Assembly (NCBI RefSeq): GCF_051622035.1
Contig: NC_135362.1
Coordinates: 22,157,001 to 22,221,000, forward strand
Source: Arctopsyche grandis
Taxonomy: Eukaryota > Arthropoda > Insecta > Trichoptera > Hydropsychidae
Direction: 5' to 3'
Length of the DNA stretch: 64,000 nucleotides
Below the pieces are notes generated by a model that saw only the letters and a list, made by a program, of their open reading frames with translations, was not told the DNA's origin and ran no database searches. The position numbers were made by a program, and so were the translations under genes. Positions 56,048-64,000 of the stretch are shown one piece after another. Positions within the stretch are counted from its first letter, which is position 1. Every line of letters begins with the position of its first letter.

Positions 56048-56467
56048 CAAACAATGTGTACTGCGAATATTAAGAGATTGCGTGGCTCTGCTGTATTGGT
56101 AAAAACGGTTCGGTGATTATTCTGCAAAAAACGATCTAGAACACGTCACTAAAGTCTCGATCACGGAATATTTGGTACCCAAAAACTACATCAATCGAAA
56201 GACACACACGCGAAATATTGTACTCGAGTGCCAGATATTCGGTAAATGGACTACTAGTCATGTGAACCGGTAACAAGATAACCGATCGTTCTTAATCGGT
56301 CACACGTCGTCAACAAAAATGCGACCAATTTTTAATTTTTGGATATGACCAGTTTTTTCGCGACCAATTTGTGGGTGTGACCAGTTTTAGTGTGATGGGT
56401 GTCGACGTGTGACCGATCTAGAGCGACCGGTTATCCTTTTACCGGTTCACATTTGACTAGTAATCAC

Positions 56468-56568
56468 CATAGAAGTAGAATGCATAGAATGGCTCTCTCA
56501 GCCTCCAAAAATGTTGCCACAAAAACTGTGCGGCAGAGTTTGTTCATTGTTTGCTAAACTTCGTCTCT

Positions 56569-56642
<74 letters not shown>

Positions 56643-57563
56643 GGTCTCTCTTTTGATTTTCCGTCTCTCTCTTCGATGGCTCGCTTTTAAAGGATTTTTA
56701 AATGCTTTTTATTGTAGGAATATAACACAAAGTGTGCCATTTCTAAGCAAAAACAGTGATCCCATATATCCTGTACAATCACGCAGAACTCGAGAGCAAC
56801 GACCCCTTCGACCATTCCAGAAGAAAGAGTTCATCGTTCGATCATAAACCAACAATGATCTCACCAGGCCACTGCGACACATATCCTGAAAATCGTTTAC
56901 TCGTGGCAATCATTTACACGTGTTCGTGGAAACAAAGAAAAAGCATTCATGTCTGGCACTTGAACCTATAAAACACGCGCCTTGAAAATAGTTCGACACG
57001 TGCTTCGTATACACGTGTCTTGAAAACAAAGGAAACGTATGACCCCATTCTCTTACGGACATGGCTTTGACCCCAAAGCTATAAAACTCTCGCCCTGAGA
57101 ACACGTGCCCTGGAGAACAAAGAGATCTTTTGCACACGCCACGCTTAGAACTTCCATATATAAACCCGTACAGCAGACGCAGCAGCAGTCCAGTCCAGAC
57201 TTTTCCCTGAAGCAGGCAACTAGCCCACTTATACTATAAATTGTATTTTGGAGAAAATAAATATACTCTGTTAACTACAACGAGTTTCCGTAGGCCGGGT
57301 TTCGGTCACAACATAACCTCTCGACCTACATTATTATTACGAAATTATGTTCACAATACATTTTATATCGATTTTAATAGCTTCCGATCTACTGATCATT
57401 TTCTATTTTACAATTTAATTTAATTTGGTTAGTAATCATAGTATTATATTATTCTAATGTTAATCGACAGCATAATAGGAAAAAGAGCTCAAAAACCTAT
57501 TTACAATCCTGCTTTTAGAGTACTTTTGTTAACAATGACCATTCTATGCATTCTACTTCTATG
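56468..57563. mobile_element. hAT-like element, 8 bp duplication, third shell
   Basis: A perfect 25 bp terminal inverted repeat begins CATAGAAGTAGAATGCATAG. GTAATCAC flanks both ends exactly (56460-56467 and 57564-57571). An 8 bp duplication and a CA start suggest hAT. It carries a (TC)n microsatellite at about 56565-56645, the LINE-tail-like repeat and a solo LTR. Without the LTR it would be about 475 bp. Confidence 0.75.
56713..57330 (+). mobile_element. Solo LTR, innermost shell
   Basis: The 618 bp solo LTR runs TGTAGG...CCTACA with the 4 bp duplication TTAT (56709-56712 and 57331-57334). A TATATAAAC box lies at about 57160 and an AATAAA signal at about 57258. It is the same family as the split solo LTR at 17141-21948. 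The empty site is preserved at 60222-60445, which fixes the insertion point in the LINE-tail repeat. It is a fossil with no internal region. Confidence 0.8.
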
Positions 57564-57719
57564 GTAATCACCGAACCATTGGATTTTTGTGGCGACGATT
57601 TTGAGAAATAATCACCGAATTGTTTTTACCAATACAGCAATTTGGGTCACCTTAAATATGACCCAAAGAGAACATACTCGATAAAGTGGTGTAAAGAGAG
57701 TGAAATGAAAATGAAAAAA

Positions 57720-58035
57720 AAATTGAACGTTCGGCGGTAGGGCTTGGCGGTGTTCGGCGGTGTTAGGAGCGCGTGACGCAGTTCCGGTGGCTAGCGTCGG
57801 CCATTTGGTGTTCGGCCTCGGGCGGGTGCAGCTCCGTTCGCGGCCCGACCCCACTCGACTCCTCTCCTCCTCGTCGACGAACGCGTCACGGGTCACGCGT
57901 CACGCGAACGCTCTCCGAGCACGTGAACACGTGAACAGTCGTGAAGACTCGTGCAGACGCCAACACGCCAGAACCGACCGGCCTCGCCCTGCAAACCGAC
58001 CGGCGCTCCCGGGTCGCAGCCGCCGCGGCAGGTAC
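57720..58035 (+). promoter_or_regulatory. GC-rich island, probable RBM39 promoter and 5' UTR exon
   Basis: This is the most GC- and CpG-rich host segment of the window. It has two CACGTG E-boxes (near 57920) and GTCACG repeats, and ends in a good donor (GCGGCAG/GTACTC at about 58030). The next acceptor with a clear coding start is the RBM39 exon at 60742. The noncoding first exon is inferred. Confidence 0.45.
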
Positions 58036-59939
58036 TCCCTCGCCGCTTTGTAGGTTAAGGGCTACGCCCAATGCTCGTGCTCTTCTCGACGCTTTTTCAC
58101 GATGTCACATTTTATGTGTTGTAATTATATATATATATATGTATCACAATCTGAATACACACTAGCATTGCTTTGACAATGTATTTTTATAAGGCGCCAT
58201 TTGGCATTTGGAGAGTTCTTTCCGTTACGATAAAATGTCGTTTAGTATTGTATGTCACTTTTAATTGCAAACTGCATATCTATGCATCGCCAAGCTGTTG
58301 AGTGGAGTGAAAAAAGGCAATGTTTACAAATATGTCTTGTTGAATTAATATGCGTCTGTTATTAAAATAAAATAGAAACCTCTCTACATTGTGTTTCATG
58401 CAAGACAAACCGGGACATCCCCCCCCCCCCCGAAAATATCAGATCAAATCATTTTTATTAAATAATTTAATCATATTAATTATTTAAATAGAAACAAAAG
58501 CAGTCTTAAAAAATTAAATTTGAAAACAATTGACAATACAATATAAACCAACGAATAGAATCAAAAGTAACCATAAACATCTTAATTTAAAAAATACAAA
58601 TTTTTAATAATAGGTTTCTAAAATCTATATTTTTTATATAGTTGCCATTAGATTTAGCCTTTTGCAATAGTATTTTGTTTATAATTAGATAATCATACAT
58701 TTGGCAACAATTTTTAAATCATAGTTTAAGTATCCACAGGAAGTCTATGTCTTTCACCTGTCATCGATAGTTTATGTTACATATTTTTTTAATTCCGAGT
58801 TAAAAACCTATGTAGGAATTTAAAAAGTAGCAAACCGGAACATTTAGGCGTCCCGAGAGGTTTGTTCGGGACACAAGACTTAAAACAGGTGACAATCCCG
58901 ATTAATCGGGACACCTAACAAACCTAGGTAGGGCTGACAGATTTATTGATATCCAAACCGAAACATTTCAATTGTAACCCCCCCATATAACATCCGAAAT
59001 CATCTTTGAAAATTTGCTAATTTGAATTTTTTTTTTTAATATTTCATTAAAGATTTTGGCCTTTATATAGCTGATGAAATTCCAAGTTGTTCAGTATATA
59101 AAGACGAAATGCGACTACACATCCGAAGCGATCGACAGCATTTGGAATATCGGTGTGTAAAAAGAGGATCAAATCCACAAGACAGAACGAAACCGATTTT
59201 AAAAAATAATCCTGTTTCCACAACACTAAGATGAATTTTCTATAGATGATTTAGTGTGGGGTAATTCTAAAGAAGATTGAGAAAAACCTCGATTCAGTTG
59301 TTTGTTAAAACGTAATAGAGTATGCCTCATTTTATTTCAACCTTTTATAAACAATTTTAAATTAAATTACTAATGGTGAGAAGACAATATCGTTTATAAA
59401 GATTTATGCATATTTTTGCAGTTTCATAACTGCAGGTTGTCAGTTTTCTGAACAATGAGAGATCAATATGCAATTATTTATAACTGTGATATTTGGCTGA
59501 CTCAAAAGATCCCTTTGAGACCTTTTGAGTCCCATTCATTCCCATGTTGAAGTCGAAAGTATATTTTATTGTTTTCCAAATTTATAGGATAGATAGTTTG
59601 GACGAAAATACAGAGTGGTATGGGACGTCGTCTGTCCTTGGCTACCCCCTGTGCACGTGCAGAATGAATATTTTTGGGAGTTCGCACGTGTATCAACCGA
59701 CAAGTTTCTCCTATATTTCTTCAAATATGGGATTCAACGTTATCGATAACTGTCAAGCAAAGATAAAAAATAACTCCAGATGGGTGATCTTTGGAACTGT
59801 ATACTTAGACGTGACTATTTATTTTTGTTTTTTTCCTCAAAACGGGACATCTACCTATTTTTACATAATTATATAAACGCATATTTTTTCATAGTTTTTA
59901 TTCATTAATGAAAAGAACAGGAATGAAAGACACGTGAAA
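58036..59939. other. Probable RBM39 intron 1, transposon-derived
   Basis: It contains a C14 run near 58420 and repeated ACCGGGACAT/CGGGACACCT words at 58400-58920 and 59840 that look like hAT-type terminal sequence. Short frames only. Confidence 0.35.
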
Positions 59940-60180
59940 ATAAATCATTTATGTGGTTTTATATTTTTCTGATTAACAAATTTGCTCGAGTATTTTTGGT
60001 GTTGATTTCAAATAATAATGAAACTCTTGGAAGGATTTCTTAAATTTACTTTGGTAATTAGCATTGCTATAAGAAGTGCGATCGCTTGTCCACAACTTAT
60101 TCATAAGAGAAAACACCCTTTCTATGAGTGCATTAGTGCCGGGCAGACGTAAAAATTGTTACCGTGGATTGCTCTCTTTT
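59940..60180 (-). mobile_element. hAT transposase C-terminal remnant
   Basis: The minus strand reads RKGVFSLMNKLWTSDRTS and then FQEFHYYLKSTPKILEQI, the hAT dimerisation block (usually ERVFSLMNKLW). It is broken by stops in the first part. It lies in the RBM39 intron. Confidence 0.65.
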
Positions 60181-60221
60181 TGAAAATGGGACATTTCGTC
60201 GTCCCAAAGTATTTGGTTTGA

Positions 60222-60445
60222 TTTTTAAATGCTTTTTATTATTACGAAATTATGTTCACAATACATCTTATATCTATTTTAATATCTACTGATAGTTTTC
60301 TATTTTACAATTTTATTTTATTTGGTTAGTAATCATAGTATTTTATTATTCTAATGTTAATGTACAGCATAATAGGAAAAAGAGCTCAAAAACCTATTTA
60401 CAATTCTTATAAATGCTCATAATACATCTAATACATAATATCAAC
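60222..60445 (-). repeat. LINE-tail-like repeat, copy 2 (uninterrupted)
   Basis: It aligns with 9720-9965 and with the split copy around 56692-57510. Here the solo LTR is absent. Confidence 0.6.
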
Positions 60446-60743
60446 GTTAAGTATACAAGTATATGAGCTGCTGCATTGTTTTCACATGTTTATAAGTCTA
60501 ATAAAAAAAAAAATCCCACTCTGTGCTATCTCTCTTTACTGTCATATGTTTGTATTGTATATACTTGCTAGATAACTTAATTTCCATACAATATTGAACT
60601 TTTCACCCATTTCTGATTAAAGTGCAAATATAAAGTTGATTTATTAGGTCTATTTTTAAAGTGTATATTTCATTGTGCCATTTATTATAGTTTATAAATG
60701 CTGGCAGTTTATAATTAACGATTATAATTTTATGATTTCAGAA

Positions 60744-62619
60744 ATGGCGGAAGATTTGGATGTGGAGGCGATGCTGGAGGCACCATACAAGAAGAATGTT
60801 AGTATTTATTTTTATTGTTTTTTTTTATTCACTAGTAATTTGATTATCAATTCCCAAAATTGTGTGCGAAGCAATGGGTATATATATTATTAGGCTTTAA
60901 ACATATTCTTAATTTAAATGTGGGAAAATTTTATTCATACCTTTGTTGATATTACGATAAAATGACATTTGGCCTCATTTCTTTGTATTTATAGAACTTT
61001 GTGGTATTAGTCGAGCTTGCTCCACCCGCCTGACACTAACAGAGGTATTAAATATAAACAATATTTATATATTTTTATTATTTTATTTTTATCACATTTT
61101 CTTTTATTACAAATGAAGCAACTGTTCAGTAGAGTGAATGCAATAATGTTTACCGTATTTTCGATTGATTGAAATGCATCATTGGATGGGTTTTATAAAC
61201 GGGGTCGGAATGTACGATATGCCGAAACAAGAGTGTCAATATCGATTTTGATCATTCATATTGTTGACATTGTTCGAAACATGCCCAAGTTTTTCACTAT
61301 ATTATATGTATATTAATTTATTTTTACAAAGAGTCTTCACCCAATACGCTCGTTCTATACAGTATTCCGAACGTTAAATATTTACAAGTAAACATTCGAT
61401 AGCTTCATCGGGTGAAAAACAATGTTTGCACTTTCGGTGAAGATAATTCAAATTATTAATACACTGCTTAATTTTATCAAACTTATTTTGGTCCCAAATT
61501 GATTCACATGTGTAATTTCAGTTAAGCCTTTTTTTAATTTAATTATATTAATTAGTGCCAAATTTAAAAATTAATTTTAAATTTAGCTTTCGTATAAAGT
61601 TTTGTCTTCTTTGATAAGAGTTGAATTTTGTAACGATAAGACGAGATGTGCTAGGAAGTTTGTGCTGCCGATGCTGATATAGTAAATTTTTGTTCAGGCG
61701 GTGTCTCTGATGCTGAGCTGCAACTGGATGATCTGACTTCCTTGCCTCACATTCTCATGATGGTGTAAAGTGGCGTTGTTTGCAATTCATTTCATGATCG
61801 TATTTTAAGATTCACCTTATTTATTATGAATAGGGCTATATTTATTAAAGTTAAATAACAAATATTAAACCCATTTTGATTGTACTTAATTGTAATTTAA
61901 TTTATTGTAAAAGATTTAAAATTTTTTTTTTTTAAGTTAAAAATGTAAATGTAACGAGTGTGTACTTTCCTAATGTCGGAAGTGTTAACAACAGTAATTG
62001 CTTTTATTTGAATTCATTTGTGAGTACGTCTGGGAAATATTTTGGAAGTATTAATTTTTGTATTTGGTCTTGACATTTTCACGAACTTGGCAATATTGTT
62101 TGCATTAAACGTTAAATAAAAGCAAAATTAATAGGTCTTGATTGATTCTTGTAATATTTAGCTGATGGGGTGTAATATTTTGCAGAATTTTTGCCGAGGC
62201 TGTGTCTCTGTTGTCATGTCGATCATGAACGGTAAGTTAAGTAATCATCCCGGTCCCACCCAGACTTTCCTCTTTTCATCCGATCCTTGACTGTTAATGA
62301 TACAAGGGATTTTGTGCCAGCGGGTACACGATTTCTCTGCATTATTGCAGATAGAACTTTAGGATAAGAGCAAGAGTCAGCTTTCTCTCTGATAAATATT
62401 TTAATTTTCAAGTTGTACCCTTGCTCACTCTAAATCCGCAATCATTAATTATTTAATTAACATATTTCAATTTCTGTTGGCGTGTTGCTGCTTGTGGTGG
62501 TTCTACTTTGCCTGCTTTGTGTGACAGGACGAGCATTCATCCTCCAAGCATCGCGGTGACAAACACTCTGAGAGGCACAAGCATTCTGAGCGTTCCAAGG
62601 ACTCTGGGAAACGATCTGG
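60744..62619 (+). CDS. RBM39: RNA-binding protein 39 (Caper), 5' exons
   Basis: RBM39 is a nuclear SR-like splicing factor and transcriptional coactivator. The exon at 60744-60797 encodes MAEDLDVEAMLEAPYKKN, the highly conserved N-terminus. The exon at 62528-62619 continues with DEHSSSKHRGDKHSERHK and SERSKDSGKRSG, the start of the Arg/Ser-rich region, and ends with a GTTAGT donor in phase 2. The RRM exons are not in the window, so they must lie beyond 64000. A CCDC93 frame occupies the downstream intron. Confidence 0.85.
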
Positions 62620-62940
62620 GTTAGTTTTATCTTTTTTTTATGTAACTATTATTACTTTGTAGTTTTATTTCTGTTGTGAAACTATTGTTTATATGGTTTT
62701 GTACCCTTAAATTAATAGAAAGTATGCTTTAATTAAATTAGATCAACAAGATTTTGAATGAATACATACATATATATACATACCTATTTCTCTATGATGT
62801 TTCAATATATTTTTTGTTTCTAATATTAAGTTACATTTGTTCTTTCGTCAATTTTATCGTGGTTTTTTTAAACTCCCTTAAGTGTAAATGCGAATTGTTT
62901 CGCAATTTTTATGATGATTCTTTTTTCCTTAAGTGAAATC

Positions 62941-64000
62941 ATGGCCCATCAACTCGTGGGTAGGCGGCCCATAAAGCTGACCACTATAATTAACACCGAA
63001 GGTGAAGAAGTGGAGGTTGAAAGACGAGAAGATCCTGAAGAGAAAGCTCTCGCCGATAAAATTATAGGACTGTTTGTTGAGGCAGGATATTTTCAAATAA
63101 ATCATGAAATCAGTTTATTTCATAAATTTACGAGTGGAATGATTTGGTGTTTGCAATCGGCAAACTATGGCTTCGACACGGATTCTTTTACTGGATTTGA
63201 CGAGCAGACTAATATTCGGAATAAGATATTTCTTTCCGAGAAAATAATTCGAGTGTTATTGAGTAAAACGGTGAAATGTCCTTTTGTCATTCAGCCACAT
63301 CAAATTTTAGGTTTAAATGTTGAACATTTGTTTCCTCTTATTAAATGGCTTGTTCATCATTGTTTGCAATCGCAAAAGCAATACAATGATGATTATTTAA
63401 TGATAGCGTCTCAATATTTAAATACAGAAAAGTTTTCAAGCTCGCTATTGCACGTGTTTGATATTAAATTTTCCTGTTTGAAAAAAATAATGCGTCTCTA
63501 TCAACCATTTAGAAATTGTGTTTGGAATTTCCCAAAGAAACAAAAATGGGATTATAAAAAGACAAAAAGAGAATTCAAAAATGTAGTCTACAAAAATAAT
63601 GAAGTTGATGATACATTTTCCATTGATAGTAGTAAATTAATTCCAATGAATAAAATAGATAATATAAATAATTTTACAGTGTTTGGTAATTCTGTGAGAA
63701 ATAAGCATTATAGAAATTTGGCTGATGAAATTTTTTCCAAAAGTGATGTTGTATATGAACCTCCTAGTTTGAAAACTTCAACAAATATATTTTATAATAT
63801 TGTTAAACCTATTAAACGTGTTGATCAAGAGGAAAATATTACTAAGAAAACGTATTCCATGGTTTCAGATTTAAGTAGTAAAAAGTTGGATGCTATGCTT
63901 GATCAACTGATTAATTTGGAGCAAAAATATGAAGAGGCCAAAATCGTCGCTTCTCAAAAGAAAATTTTGTACGATCAAGGAATACTCGAAAATCAAAAAA
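62941..64000 (+). CDS. CCDC93: CCDC93, intronless frame running off the window
   Basis: CCDC93 pairs with CCDC22 in the CCC (COMMD/CCDC22/CCDC93) complex, which works with Retriever in recycling endosomal cargo. The frame is open for 353 codons from MAHQLVGRRPIKLT to the window end. The N-terminal NDC80/NUF2-like calponin-homology fold shows VEAGYFQINHEISLFHKFTSG, MIWCLQSANYGFD, NKIFLSEKIIRVL, PFVIQPHQILGLN and FPLIKWLVHHCLQS. A coiled coil begins at about residue 325 (LDQLINLEQKYEEAK). No intron interrupts more than 1 kb, although vertebrate CCDC93 is split into many exons. It may be a functional retrogene or a lineage with intron loss. The ATG is preceded by TTTTTTCCTTAAG, an acceptor-like tract. 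Confidence 0.88.
   Translation, partial: MAHQLVGRRPIKLTTIINTEGEEVEVERREDPEEKALADKIIGLFVEAGYFQINHEISLFHKFTSGMIWCLQSANYGFDTDSFTGFDEQTNIRNKIFLSEKIIRVLLSKTVKCPFVIQPHQILGLNVEHLFPLIKWLVHHCLQSQKQYNDDYLMIASQYLNTEKFSSSLLHVFDIKFSCLKKIMRLYQPFRNCVWNFPKKQKWDYKKTKREFKNVVYKNNEVDDTFSIDSSKLIPMNKIDNINNFTVFGNSVRNKHYRNLADEIFSKSDVVYEPPSLKTSTNIFYNIVKPIKRVDQEENITKKTYSMVSDLSSKKLDAMLDQLINLEQKYEEAKIVASQKKILYDQGILENQK

Larger units (their letters stand above)
56241..57577. mobile_element. Fold-back MITE A, copy 3, second shell
   Basis: It starts GGTAAATGGACTACTAGTC and ends GTAATCACCGAACC. It is interrupted near its right end by the element at 56468-57563. The GGTCAC-rich palindrome is present but diverged, so this copy is older than the copy at 3350. 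Confidence 0.7.
56107..57621. mobile_element. Repeat D element, outermost shell of a nest
   Basis: The left end GGTTCGGTGATTATTCTGC and the right end GAGAAATAATCACCGAATT are inverted. The flanking GGTAAAAAC and GTTTTTACC continue the inversion. The D body is broken after CCAGATATTC by element A and resumes at 57578 with GGATTTTTGTGGCGACG. Confidence 0.65.

Noticed and set aside
56551-56847. Plus-strand frame with a Ser/Leu run
   Set aside because: It is translation of a (TC)n microsatellite that runs into a solo LTR.

Overview
The window looks like nuclear DNA of an insect: AT-rich, with short phase-compatible introns. It carries insect-typical families (a ZAD zinc-finger protein, a MADF-BESS protein) and a dense, deeply nested load of transposons, including a Kabuki/CsRn1-like LTR element primed by tRNA-Trp and RTE LINEs ending in ATGATG microsatellite. 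A lepidopteran or a relative is my guess, at low confidence; no ribosomal or mitochondrial marker is present to settle it.

Host genes, left to right: a TFIIIC110/GTF3C2-like WD40 gene (minus, 6979-9286), which may be the 3' half of a longer gene with the C2H2 zinc-finger gene just upstream (minus, 10227-16408); DR1/NC2-beta (plus, 23435-24124); DOLPP1, five exons (minus, 26825-30428); CCDC25 (plus, 33395-34345), convergent with QTRT1, six exons (minus, 34583-36142); an inverted, internally deleted QTRT1 pseudogene (about 36905-37790); the first two coding exons of a ZAD protein (plus, 41289-41786); a two-exon MADF-BESS gene with an 8.5 kb intron (plus, 45198-54491); the 5' exons of RBM39/Caper (plus, 60744-62619, with a GC-rich probable first exon near 57.7-58.0 kb); and a long uninterrupted CCDC93 reading frame (plus, 62941 to the window end), apparently inside an RBM39 intron. 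DR1, TFIIIC110, RBM39 and the zinc-finger proteins serve transcription and RNA processing. QTRT1 modifies tRNA, DOLPP1 recycles dolichyl diphosphate in the ER, and CCDC93 belongs to the endosomal CCC complex.

Mobile DNA fills the remainder. The left edge holds a long RTE reverse-transcriptase frame. A whole-looking 4.3 kb Ty3/Gypsy element with identical 124 bp LTRs (17582-21918) sits inside an older solo LTR. A Kolobok-type element lies in DOLPP1 intron 4, and a Tc1-like fold-back carries two opposed half-transposases (47735-51175). There are two groups of fold-back elements with 9 bp target duplications, several Harbinger-like MITEs, four hAT transposase remnants, and a tRNA-derived SINE family with two different heads and tails but a common core. 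At 56107-57621 insertions are nested five deep.

The observations I rate highest are the MADF-BESS gene bracketed by Harbinger-like termini with TAA target duplications, the intronless CCDC93 frame nested in RBM39 with a splice-compatible in-frame junction, the possible zinc-finger/TFIIIC110 composite gene, and the roughly 25-copy octapeptide repeat encoded in that gene.
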